From Natronospirillum operosum (GTDB taxonomy: Bacteria; Pseudomonadota; Gammaproteobacteria; Pseudomonadales; Natronospirillaceae), in contig NZ_SRMF01000005.1 of the NCBI RefSeq assembly GCF_004768465.1, forward strand, positions 124,001 through 188,000: DNA of 64,000 nt, given 5' to 3'. Positions 34,648-43,731 of this stretch are shown here, in pieces. The notes beneath the pieces were generated by a model, which was not told where the DNA came from, searched no databases, and was given only the letters and a program-made list of their open reading frames with translations. The translations under genes and the position numbers were made by a program. Each line of letters begins with the position of its first letter. Within the stretch, counting starts at the first letter, position 1.

Positions 34648-34753
34648 GAAGGGAACTCCGATTAGTGGTGGCTGCAGGCAGTTGGATATTGACGCTGGTC
34701 AGCCCATTCCTTGCCAAAAACGCAGGCTACATTATTCTACATTGGACAGATAG

Positions 34754-35863
<1,110 letters not shown>

Positions 35864-35946
35864 GCCCGACGCATTCGTCCTTTCCTTTACGGAACCTGAC
35901 CGGCCTGAGATGATCAGAAGCTGGAACCGCACCGGAGTACAGGCTT

Positions 35947-37182
35947 ATGAGTCCGCAGCGCCAGAAACTGACGTTCGAGAATGCACAGGGGCAGGCCCTT
36001 TCCGGGTTGCTGGAGCTGCCCGCCGGGCCGGTTCTGGGTTATGCGCTCTTTGCCCACTGCTTTACCTGCGGCAAGGATATTCGATCGGCCTCGCGTATTG
36101 CCCGCACTCTGGCCGGGCAGGGCATTGCCACCCTGCGTTTCGACTTTACCGGGCTCGGCAGCAGTGACGGCGACTTCGCCAATACCAACTTCTCCTCCAA
36201 TGTGGAGGATCTGGTCGCGGCGGCAGACTACCTCAAGGCCCATCATGAGGCACCGACGATGCTGATCGGCCACAGTCTGGGCGGCGCTGCCGTGCTGGCG
36301 GCGGCGGCACAGGTGCCCTCGGCAAAAGCCGTGATCACAATAGGCGCTCCCTCGGAACCGGGCCATGTGGCGCACCTGTTCGACGGCGCCCGGGAAGAGA
36401 TCGAACAGGAAGGCGAGGCCAACGTCAGTCTTGCCGGTCGGCCGTTTCGTATCCGCAGGCAGTTTCTGGAAGACATCGAGGCCCACAACCTGGCCCGGCA
36501 TATTCGCAACCTGCGCCGCCCACTGCTGATCTTCCATGCGCCCATGGACCAGACGGTATCAATCGACGAAGCCGCTGTGATCTATCAGCACGCCATGCAT
36601 CCCAAGAGTTTCGTGTCGCTGGATGATGCCGACCACCTGGTGACCCGGGATGCGGATGCCGCCTACATTGCCGATACGCTGGCCGCCTGGGTGAAGCGCT
36701 ACCTGGAAGTGGACAGCACCCCCGGCGACAGGCCGGTCGTGCAGCAGGGGCATGTGCTGGTGACCGAACAGGACGAGGCCTTCACCCGCCATGTCTATGC
36801 CGACGAGCATCACTGGCTGGCCGATGAACCCACCGCCATGGGCGGCAAAAATCTGGGGCCGGACCCCTACGAGCATCTGCTGGCCGCGCTCGGCACCTGC
36901 ACTTCCATGACCATCCGCATGTATGCCAATCGCAAGCAGTGGCCGGTGGAAGATATTCAGGTATCCCTGACCCACGATCGTGAGCACTGTGCCGACTGCG
37001 AAGCCTCCGGCCTGCCCACGGACAGCCAGGGCAGAATAGACGTGATTCGGCGCACGGTGCAGATCAACGCCCCGAAACTGAATGAGGAGCAACACCAGCG
37101 CCTGCTGGAAATCGCTGACCGTTGCCCGGTGCACAAGACGCTGACCAACACCATCCGCATCGAGACCAACGTCGGCGCCTGA
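35947..37182 (+). CDS. Bifunctional alpha/beta hydrolase-OsmC fusion protein
   Basis: 411-aa fusion. Residues 1-255 form an alpha/beta hydrolase (nucleophile GHSLGGA near 103; FDFTGLGSSDG near 70). Residues 275-411 form an OsmC/Ohr-like peroxidase domain with the two reactive Cys in LGTCTSMTIRM (near 318) and CPVHKTL (near 397). This fusion is a recurring family and would couple ester cleavage with thiol-dependent peroxide reduction; both active sites look intact. Likely cytoplasmic. It lies 83 bp downstream of the adenine deaminase and could share its transcript. Confidence 0.9.
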   Translation: MSPQRQKLTFENAQGQALSGLLELPAGPVLGYALFAHCFTCGKDIRSASRIARTLAGQGIATLRFDFTGLGSSDGDFANTNFSSNVEDLVAAADYLKAHHEAPTMLIGHSLGGAAVLAAAAQVPSAKAVITIGAPSEPGHVAHLFDGAREEIEQEGEANVSLAGRPFRIRRQFLEDIEAHNLARHIRNLRRPLLIFHAPMDQTVSIDEAAVIYQHAMHPKSFVSLDDADHLVTRDADAAYIADTLAAWVKRYLEVDSTPGDRPVVQQGHVLVTEQDEAFTRHVYADEHHWLADEPTAMGGKNLGPDPYEHLLAALGTCTSMTIRMYANRKQWPVEDIQVSLTHDREHCADCEASGLPTDSQGRIDVIRRTVQINAPKLNEEQHQRLLEIADRCPVHKTLTNTIRIETNVGA

Positions 37183-37236
37183 CCGACTGCTCGGTGATCG
37201 GCATCATGCTGCACCCGAGAACATCCGATGCACCAC

Positions 37237-38874
37237 TCAGGTGGTGAATCGGGCGACCATTTGGTCCAGCGTGGATGCCAGCTGATTGATGCCGGTACCC
37301 GCTTTCAGAGACTGTTTGGCGCCATCGGATGCCTGTTCGGACAGGTCTCGGATGTCAGTCAGATTCTGGTCGATTTCCCGAGTGACCTGGGCCTGCTGTT
37401 CTGTCGCACTGGCTACCGATTCGTTGCGCTCACTGGTGCTGGCGGCAAGTTCAGAGATCTCCAATAATGCCGCTTTCGCCTGTTGCGCGACGGACATGGC
37501 GTTATCTGATTCCTGCACGCTTGAATTGATGGCTTGAATGACATCGTCAGAGCTGCTCTGGGCGGCGGCAATCAGTGTTTCAACCTGCTGGAGGGATTGT
37601 TCGGTTCGATGTGCCAGCGACCTGACTTCATCCGACACCACGGCAAAGCCTCTTCCTGATTCGCCGGCGCGGGCTGCCTCAATAGCGGCATTCAGGGCAA
37701 GCAGGTTGGTTTGCCCCGAAATATCTCGAATGACATCAAGGACAGTGGATACTTCCTCCACTCGACTGACCAGATTGTCTGCGTCTCTTGATGCGGTGGA
37801 GATCTTTTCGGCGACGGCACCGATGGCCTGTGCCGACTGCTCCACATGTTGGGCCCCGGTGGTGGACAGGCGCTCGGATCGAGCGCTTTCCGTTGCCGTT
37901 TCAGCGGCAAGGGCCGCGACATTCGAAACCGCCGTTGACAGCTCGTTCATGGCAGTGGCGGCCTGGGCTATTTTCTCGTTCTGCTCTTCGATGGTTGCGG
38001 TTGAATCGGTATTCACACCAGTGAGCTCGCCGGCAGTGTGGCTGAGTTGGTTGGAGGACGTCTTTATCTGGTTCAGAATATCTCTGAGGTTCGACTGCAT
38101 TTCACCCAGGCCATTGCAGACATCACCCAGTTCATCGTGCCGAACGACCTGAATGGTCTGGTCGAGTTTACCGACACTGATATCCTGCAAAGCGGTCTTG
38201 ATGTGACCCAGTGGTCTGTTGATGATGCGGGTGAGATAGGTGCTGATGCCGATGGCAAGCAGCAAGGCCATCCCCAGAGTCATGGTCAGTCCAATGATCA
38301 GTGAATCGAAGCGTTTGGCTGCCTGGGTGCGCTGGCTCGACGCGAATGCCATCCGCGCCTGTATGAGCTCTGAGGTCAACTCGTTGAGTGTTGCAAACAT
38401 GCCCTGAATGGGGTCCTGAATGTAATTGGATGCGGTAATCAGGTCACGGTTCAGTATCAGTCTGGTCGCTTCCTGCACGCCATCGGTCAGGTAAACGTCC
38501 ATTGCACTGCCGATCTCATCAGCCGTTGCTCGTTCACCTGGTGACAGATCGAGCTGACTGATGGTTTCCCAGTGCCCTGATATAGCGGTATTGCGATTTT
38601 CCATTCGTTCACGCCGTGCATTGACCTGTTCTTCGGTAAACCGGGTTCGCGGATCCAGAGTCTGGGCTTCAAGCAATTCGATATAACTTTCCTGAATGAG
38701 GCTGGAAAAGGTTGCCATTTCAGCCAGCCCGACGACGGACTGACTGTACATGGTTTCGAGGTCGTTGTTACTCATACCCTTGCCCAGAGCACCAACGACA
38801 CCAATGACGATCATCAAAAGAGATACGACTGAGAATGCGATGTATAAAATGGCCTTGATGCTCATTGTTTTCAT
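37237..38874 (-). CDS. Methyl-accepting chemotaxis protein
   Basis: 545-aa chemoreceptor. Two membrane segments (about 5-30 and 190-212) flank a periplasmic four-helix-bundle-type sensor; a HAMP domain follows ([20 protein letters not shown]), then the signalling hairpin [20 protein letters not shown] near 390. No terminal pentapeptide for methyltransferase tethering. ATG at 38874 has AGGTG upstream. It follows the aldolase gene by 32 bp on the same strand, at the edge of the erythritol island, so it may sense a substrate of that pathway. Confidence 0.92.
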   Translation of the reverse strand: MKTMSIKAILYIAFSVVSLLMIVIGVVGALGKGMSNNDLETMYSQSVVGLAEMATFSSLIQESYIELLEAQTLDPRTRFTEEQVNARRERMENRNTAISGHWETISQLDLSPGERATADEIGSAMDVYLTDGVQEATRLILNRDLITASNYIQDPIQGMFATLNELTSELIQARMAFASSQRTQAAKRFDSLIIGLTMTLGMALLLAIGISTYLTRIINRPLGHIKTALQDISVGKLDQTIQVVRHDELGDVCNGLGEMQSNLRDILNQIKTSSNQLSHTAGELTGVNTDSTATIEEQNEKIAQAATAMNELSTAVSNVAALAAETATESARSERLSTTGAQHVEQSAQAIGAVAEKISTASRDADNLVSRVEEVSTVLDVIRDISGQTNLLALNAAIEAARAGESGRGFAVVSDEVRSLAHRTEQSLQQVETLIAAAQSSSDDVIQAINSSVQESDNAMSVAQQAKAALLEISELAASTSERNESVASATEQQAQVTREIDQNLTDIRDLSEQASDGAKQSLKAGTGINQLASTLDQMVARFTT

Positions 38875-38906
38875 TGTGTGCACCTGATGAATTTGTTGTC
38901 CGGGCG

Positions 38907-39917
38907 TTAGTCGTTATATCGTTTAATCATCTCCAACAGAGGAATGGGCTTCAGTTTGGAGGCCTGTCCCGCACTGCCGAAAGCTTCGAACCTGGCTTCA
39001 CAGACGGATTGCATCGCCTGAATGCTGGCCTTGAGATACTGGCGTGGGTCGAAGGCACTGGGGTTTTCGGCCAGGGATTGTCTGATCGCGGCCGTACTGG
39101 CCAGACGAAGGTCCGTATCGACGTTGACCTTACGCACCCCGTGGCGGATGCCCTTGACGATGTCCTCAACCGGCACGCCATAGGTTTCTGGGATCTCGCC
39201 GCCAAACTGGTTGATCAATGCCACCAGTTCGGCGGGTACGGAGGACGAACCGTGCATGACCAGGTGGGTATCGGGCAGCTTCTGATGAATTTCCTGAATA
39301 CGGCCCATGGCCAGTGTCTCGCCCGTGGGTGGCTGCGAGAACTTGTAGGCGCCATGGCTGGTGCCGATCGCCACCGCCAGGGCATCCACCTGGGTGGCAT
39401 CTACAAAGGCGACCGCTTCATCCACGTCGGTCAGCAACTGCTCCCTGCTGAGACTGTCGTGATCCTGTTCCAGCGAGCCGAGACAGCCGAGCTCACCTTC
39501 TACAGAAACACCGCAGGCATGGGCCGCGCGTGTCGCTTCGGCAGTGACGCGAACGTTGTACTCGAAGTCCGCAGGTGTTTTGCCGTCCTCCAGCAGTGAG
39601 CCGTCCATCATGACGGAACTGAATCCGGATTGAATGGACCGCAGGCAGACGGCGACACTCGCCCCGTGATCCTGATGCAGACAGATCGGAATGGTGGGGA
39701 ATTCCGCACTGGCAGCTTCCACCATCTTTTGCAGGAAATTGGGCCCGGCATAACGGCGGGCACCTGCTGATGCCTGCAGTATCACCGGTGAATCCATGCG
39801 CCTGGCCGCCTGCATGATGGCCCGCACCTGCTCCAGATTGTTGATGTTGAACGCTGGCATGCCATAGCTGTTCTCAGCGGCATGATCCAGCAGCTGTCTG
39901 AGTGTGATTAGCGCCAT
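38907..39917 (-). CDS. fba: Class II fructose/sedoheptulose-bisphosphate aldolase (Calvin-type)
   Basis: 336-aa zinc aldolase. Zinc His and catalytic residues are in [10 protein letters not shown] (near 80) and VMHGSSSVP (near 213); NVDTDLRLA (near 255) binds the DHAP phosphate. The wording ([13 protein letters not shown]) matches the Calvin-cycle subtype (CbbA), members of which join DHAP either to glyceraldehyde 3-phosphate or to erythrose 4-phosphate. Placed beside erythritol genes, the second reaction, giving sedoheptulose 1,7-bisphosphate, is especially relevant. Divergent from a SorC regulator. Confidence 0.9.
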   Translation of the reverse strand: MALITLRQLLDHAAENSYGMPAFNINNLEQVRAIMQAARRMDSPVILQASAGARRYAGPNFLQKMVEAASAEFPTIPICLHQDHGASVAVCLRSIQSGFSSVMMDGSLLEDGKTPADFEYNVRVTAEATRAAHACGVSVEGELGCLGSLEQDHDSLSREQLLTDVDEAVAFVDATQVDALAVAIGTSHGAYKFSQPPTGETLAMGRIQEIHQKLPDTHLVMHGSSSVPAELVALINQFGGEIPETYGVPVEDIVKGIRHGVRKVNVDTDLRLASTAAIRQSLAENPSAFDPRQYLKASIQAMQSVCEARFEAFGSAGQASKLKPIPLLEMIKRYND

Positions 39918-39958
39918 AATGTCTTAGTCCACTCTGTGCTCGAACTGTTCTCAAGGTA

Positions 39959-39972
39959 TGATCAAATGATCA
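39959..39972. promoter_or_regulatory. Operator-like repeats upstream of the aldolase gene
   Basis: TGATCA-AA-TGATCA (39959-39972), a palindrome of palindromes, lies 42 bp from the aldolase start, with another AGATCA at 39978-39983. The minus-strand phrase GATCATACCTTGAGAACA covering this site resembles one half of the palindrome before eryI (41326-41347). SorC-family regulators bind such long dyads, so the adjacent SorC protein is the likely ligand. Confidence 0.45.
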
Positions 39973-40131
39973 TTCATAGATCAGATGTTAGTTATCACAG
40001 GTGCTTAAGTCAATGCCTGAGTCGGAGTGCCTGACTGGCGCTGGGTATCTGTTGATCAGCCCCTGACAAAATGAATATCGCGGCATTGTGCGCTATGCTG
40101 TGGCTCGAAATCACGGCTGAGATGAGTCCTC

Positions 40132-41121
40132 ATGAACGACCCCATAAACGATCCTGAAATTGCGCTGATGACCGAGATTGCCAGCCTGTACTACGTGGAG
40201 GGAGAGACTCAGGAGGTGATTGCGAAGAAGCTGCACATTTCCAGGATCAAGGTTGGGCGGCTGCTGAAGAAGGCGCATTCCGCAGGCATTGTCGATGTTC
40301 GAGTCAGGCACCATCCCTCTGTGAGCGGTGATATTGAATCGAGCCTGGTGAAAAAATTCGGCATAAAGAGAGCCTTGATCGCCCCTGATTTCTCGGATGC
40401 TCAAAGTCAGCGTCACGCGGTGGCAGGGTTGGTAGCCGATTACCTGACGCGACGTCTGACCGATAACAAGATTGTGGCAGTGGGCATGGGGCGCAATGTG
40501 GGCGCTGTCGCTGACAACGTGTTTTCGCAGCACACCTGCAAAGCCTCATTTGTCTCGGCAATCGGAGGCTCGCTGCGGGCGGGTGAGTACATGAACCCCG
40601 ACCATATCTGTCGTCGCCTGGCTGCCAAGTTTGGCGGGGAAAGTGAAACCCTTTATGCGCCGGCGCTGGTACAGGATCAGGTGCTGCGAGAAGCCCTGCA
40701 GGAAAACCCCACGGTCAAACAGACCCTGGATCGGGCGCGCCGGGCTGACCTGGCTCTGGTCGGTGTCGGAGACATGAGTGAAGACAGCAATATGGTGCGC
40801 ATGGGCTGGTTTTCGCCGCAGGAAATTGCCGAAGCCCGCCTGGCCGGGACGGTGGGTGATGTGATGGGTTATGACTTCATCGACATACATGGCCGGGAGT
40901 CTCAGGCGGCCATGCGAGGGCGCGTCATCGGGCTGGATATCCATGACCTGAGGCGAATTCCGGATGTGGTGGCCATCGCCAGCGAGAATACCAAGGCGTC
41001 CGGCATCCTGGGCGCTCTGAGAACGGGTGTTATTGATACGTTGGCAACCAGTACCACCAACGCGATGACAGTGCTGAGCCTGGCGGATGCCACTCAGGGC
41101 CCGGGCGAGAACTCGAACTGA
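40132..41121 (+). CDS. SorC-family sugar-binding transcriptional regulator
   Basis: 329-aa regulator: N-terminal helix-turn-helix (YYVEGETQEVIAKKLHISRI) and a SorC/DeoR sugar-phosphate-binding domain (AVGMGRNVGAVADNV near 122; LALVGVGDMSE near 205; ALRTGVIDTLATSTTNA near 302). It stands between the aldolase-MCP unit and eryI and probably controls both. It differs clearly from the second SorC protein, EryD, at 52.7 kb, so the island has two regulators of this class. Confidence 0.9.
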   Translation: MNDPINDPEIALMTEIASLYYVEGETQEVIAKKLHISRIKVGRLLKKAHSAGIVDVRVRHHPSVSGDIESSLVKKFGIKRALIAPDFSDAQSQRHAVAGLVADYLTRRLTDNKIVAVGMGRNVGAVADNVFSQHTCKASFVSAIGGSLRAGEYMNPDHICRRLAAKFGGESETLYAPALVQDQVLREALQENPTVKQTLDRARRADLALVGVGDMSEDSNMVRMGWFSPQEIAEARLAGTVGDVMGYDFIDIHGRESQAAMRGRVIGLDIHDLRRIPDVVAIASENTKASGILGALRTGVIDTLATSTTNAMTVLSLADATQGPGENSN

Positions 41122-41325
41122 ACAGGCCTGTGGCAGCCCGCCATAATCTCCCTCTTCTCTCTGGCACGCAATGTGTCTTCTGTGCTGTAACCGCCTTGAT
41201 CATACGGCTCGAATGTCCTTGTTCATCGTCGACCTGAGGGGTGTCTGCCTGTCAGGCGGTTCATTCTGGATGAACAGTTGATCAGCGGGTGTATATTTGT
41301 TGTTTGTGGTGCTACAATTGTTCAG

Positions 41326-41347
41326 TGTTCGCTCATATGATCGAACA
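41326..41347. promoter_or_regulatory. Near-perfect 22-bp palindrome upstream of eryI
   Basis: TGTTCG-N10-CGAACA, where the ten central bases contain the palindrome TCATATGA; only one pair of the 11 mismatches. It sits 27 bp before the eryI ATG, at the position of a core promoter. A related half-site occurs before the aldolase gene. Likely operator for a SorC-type regulator. Confidence 0.6.
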
Positions 41348-41374
41348 GTTCACCGGCTACATGTGGAGAAGACA

Positions 41375-41842
41375 ATGAACACCAAGCCAACAATCGCGAT
41401 TGGATGTGATGACGCTGCTGTCGAGATGAAAGAGCAATTGAAGAGCCATTTAACAGGCAGTGGCTTTGAGGTAACTGATTTTGGTGTGCAGGCAGGTGAG
41501 AGTGCCCTGTATCCCGATGTGGCCCATGTGCTGGCGACATCGGTAAAAGAAAAGAAACAACAGTTCGGCGTGCTGTGCTGCGGCACCGGTATCGGCATGG
41601 CGATGACCGCGAACAAGGTACCTGGTATTCGCGCTGCTCAGGCGCATGACAACTACTCGGCCGAACGGGCACGCAAGAGCAACGATGCGCAGATCATAAC
41701 CCTGGGAGCTCGGGTGATTGGCATCGAACTGGCGAAAAGTATAGTGGATTCGTTTTTGGCGTCGGACTTTGACAGCCAGAGGTCCGGAGACAAGGTCGAG
41801 AGAATTCGCCACTATGAGTCACTGGAACACGGCAAGGCGTGA
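41375..41842 (+). CDS. eryI: RpiB-family D-erythrose 4-phosphate isomerase (EryI)
   Basis: 155-aa RpiB/LacAB-family isomerase. The active-site segment is LCCGTGIGMAMTANK with catalytic Cys near 68, and NYSAERARKSND supplies the usual Arg/Asn contacts. In Brucella the equivalent protein, next to eryH, converts D-3-tetrulose (erythrulose) 4-phosphate to D-erythrose 4-phosphate; the presence of eryA, B, C and H in this island supports that role over ribose-phosphate isomerisation. ATG at 41375 with GGAGAA 4 nt upstream; an earlier in-frame ATG at 41297 would run through the operator. Confidence 0.82.
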   Translation: MNTKPTIAIGCDDAAVEMKEQLKSHLTGSGFEVTDFGVQAGESALYPDVAHVLATSVKEKKQQFGVLCCGTGIGMAMTANKVPGIRAAQAHDNYSAERARKSNDAQIITLGARVIGIELAKSIVDSFLASDFDSQRSGDKVERIRHYESLEHGKA

Positions 41843-42039
41843 AGCAGGCGCTGAATCTCAACGGTAGGGCTATGAAGAAGTATCCGGTGGTAGCCCCGAT
41901 TCGGGGAGCATCAGGTCCAGATTGCTGGTTGGTCCATGGGGGTCATGAACGCTTTGGCGTTGAACGGAAGTGAGGGCGGGTTGCCCTGTACAAGGGTCGC
42001 TCCGCCGCTTCGTTCCTGTTTTTCCTGGTGTCTTTCGGG

Positions 42040-42798
42040 TCACAGTTCTCTCGCGCAACGCTGGAGGATGTCAATGTAGCCTGCGGCCTGCCATGCGGAT
42101 CGACCAATGAACAGACCGTCGATATGTGTTTCCCGGATCAGGTCGGTGGCATTGTCCGGATTGACGCTGCCGCCATAGAGGCAGGGAACAGGGACTGCCG
42201 TGATCTCCTGGGCAAGGGCGCCAATGAACTGATGTTTCTCGTTGGCGTATTGCGGTGTAGCGGGCTTGCCGTGCTCCCCTATGGCCCAGACCGGCTCATA
42301 GGCAAACAGGATGGGCGCCTTCATCTGAGTGGCGTCAAGCAGTGACAACGCGCCGCGCACCTGTTGTTCCAGCACCTGATCTGCTCGTCCGGCGTCCTTT
42401 TCCTGCTCTGTTTCGCCGACACAGATCAACGGGATCAGGCCGTGGCGAATAGCGGCTTCGGTCTTCCTGCCAATGGCTTCGTCTGTTTCTCCAAAATGTG
42501 TGCGCCGTTCCGAGTGCCCGAGCTCTACCATGTCGAGTTGACAGTCCGTGAGCATGGTGGGGGAGATCTCCCCGGTCCAGGCGCCGTGCTCTGCCCAGTG
42601 CATGTTTTGCGCACCCACTCGAACCCTGGTTGATTGCAGAGCCGCCTTGACTTGTCTGGCCGAGGTAAATGGGGGAATCACGAACGGGACCAGTCTGTCG
42701 TCAACGGGTGCGCTCTTGAGTTGTTCTGTATAGCTAAGTGCCTCCGTGAGGGTCTTGTTCATCTTCCAGCTGGTGCCGATCCAGTATTGTTTCGTCAT
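42040..42798 (-). CDS. eryH: TPI-family tetrulose-4-phosphate isomerase (EryH)
   Basis: 252-aa triose-phosphate-isomerase fold protein with all catalytic residues: Lys in TSWKMNKT (near 12), His in ELGHSERR (near 93), Glu in AYEPVWAIG (near 165) and the phosphate loop YGGSVNP. The TSWKMNKTL N-terminus and location next to eryR and eryI match EryH (TpiA2) of Brucella and Rhizobium, which isomerises tetrulose 4-phosphate. A role as ordinary TPI cannot be excluded. Its first 65 bp lie inside the 3' end of the eryR frame. Confidence 0.83.
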   Translation of the reverse strand: MTKQYWIGTSWKMNKTLTEALSYTEQLKSAPVDDRLVPFVIPPFTSARQVKAALQSTRVRVGAQNMHWAEHGAWTGEISPTMLTDCQLDMVELGHSERRTHFGETDEAIGRKTEAAIRHGLIPLICVGETEQEKDAGRADQVLEQQVRGALSLLDATQMKAPILFAYEPVWAIGEHGKPATPQYANEKHQFIGALAQEITAVPVPCLYGGSVNPDNATDLIRETHIDGLFIGRSAWQAAGYIDILQRCAREL

Positions 42799-43567
42799 TG
42801 TGTTGGTCCTCGGTGAAATGGAGTCGTACGCCTTCCTGACGGAGGTTCCGGACAGTTTCTGTCGGTAATTGGGGGCTCACAATCACCCCGTCAAACTCGC
42901 TCAGATGCGAGAAAACATGCAGGGCGGTTTTGCCGAACTTTTGGTGGTCAACCATCAGATAGGCCTTGCTGGCGGACTCGATCATCTGTCGCTTGACGGC
43001 GAGAATTTCCTGGTCCTGGTGATAGGCTGTGGCGTTTGTGATGGCCGACGTTGAAAGCAACGCAATGTCTGCTCTGAGCGTTGAGAGTGCGTTATGAGTC
43101 AGTACACCAAAGAAGCCGTTGAACTTCTTGGCATAGCTGCCCCCCAGCGTGATCAATGTAATACCGGGCCTGCCTGACAGCTGTTTTACTATTTCCAGAT
43201 TGTTCGTGATAACAGTCAGTGGTGTTTTCTTCAGGAGGTAGGGGATGATGGCCAGCGACGTTGAACCATCGTCAATCATCACACTGGTTCCCGGCTCAAT
43301 GAACTGCGCTGCTTTTTCTGCGATCTCTCTCTTTTCCTCGGTTGCGATTCGAACACGGTAGCGGAAGTCGCTCTCGAACTGGCCGCTGGCTTCGATGGTC
43401 GCGCCTCCACGAACCTTTCTCAGCAAACCTTCATCCTCCAGGAAATCAAGATCTCTGTGGATGGTCATTTTCGAGACGGCAAAGGTGTCAGCAAGTTCAT
43501 CTACAGCTGCTGAACCGTTCTCAATCAGGAATTCAACGATGTCGTCACGGCGGTCTTCGGGTCTCAT
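42734..43567 (-). CDS. eryR: DeoR-family regulator (EryR-like)
   Basis: 277-aa DeoR/GlpR-type repressor: N-terminal helix-turn-helix (VDELADTFAVSKMTIHRDLD) and a C-terminal sugar-phosphate effector domain (VMIDDGSTSLAIIPYLLKK near 95; VDHQKFGKTALHVFSHL near 226). The last 20 or so residues are encoded within the 5' end of eryH in another frame, making it somewhat longer than typical. The start is preceded by an AGGAG that belongs to a 14-bp tandem repeat. In Brucella the same order, deoR-type eryR then eryH, is found. The palindrome at 43653-43668 is its probable operator. Confidence 0.87.
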   Translation of the reverse strand: MRPEDRRDDIVEFLIENGSAAVDELADTFAVSKMTIHRDLDFLEDEGLLRKVRGGATIEASGQFESDFRYRVRIATEEKREIAEKAAQFIEPGTSVMIDDGSTSLAIIPYLLKKTPLTVITNNLEIVKQLSGRPGITLITLGGSYAKKFNGFFGVLTHNALSTLRADIALLSTSAITNATAYHQDQEILAVKRQMIESASKAYLMVDHQKFGKTALHVFSHLSEFDGVIVSPQLPTETVRNLRQEGVRLHFTEDQHNDETILDRHQLEDEQDPHGGT

Positions 43568-43570
43568 GGT

Positions 43571-43617
43571 TCAGCTCCTGTGGCTCAGCTCCTGTGGCTC
43601 AGCTCCTGTGGCTCAGC
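43571..43617. repeat. 14-bp tandem repeat carrying the eryR ribosome-binding site
   Basis: TCAGCTCCTGTGGC occurs three times head to tail (43571-43584, 43585-43598, 43599-43612) with a further partial TCAGC (43613-43617). Each unit, read on the minus strand, contains ACAGGAGCT, so the Shine-Dalgarno sequence of eryR is present in three copies; only the nearest (7 nt from the ATG) is correctly spaced. Confidence 0.92.
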
Positions 43618-43631
43618 GCGCCCTCAGTTTA

Positions 43632-43688
43632 TAACATTAAATTTATCAAAAGTAACATAAAAATGTTATTTAAGGGATTTTCATGTTA
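43632..43688. promoter_or_regulatory. EryR/DeoR-type operator array between eryR and tkt
   Basis: The core is the perfect palindrome TAACAT-AAAA-ATGTTA (43653-43668). Outer half-sites TAACAT (43632-43637) and ATGTTA (43683-43688) flank it almost symmetrically, two helical turns away. The same 16-bp core recurs at 52458-52473. The array overlaps the divergent eryR and transketolase promoters, where a DeoR-type repressor would block both. Confidence 0.75.
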
Positions 43689-43731
43689 ATATTAATTCAG
43701 GTCGAGCTTTAACTATAACGGAGAACAGACG

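Noticed and set aside
41843-42039. Small hairpins and a 62-residue frame between eryI and eryH
   Set aside because: Short stems (CCCCG/CGGGG near 41898) without T tracts, and an Arg/Thr/Pro-rich frame with no start signal; probably just a convergent spacer.
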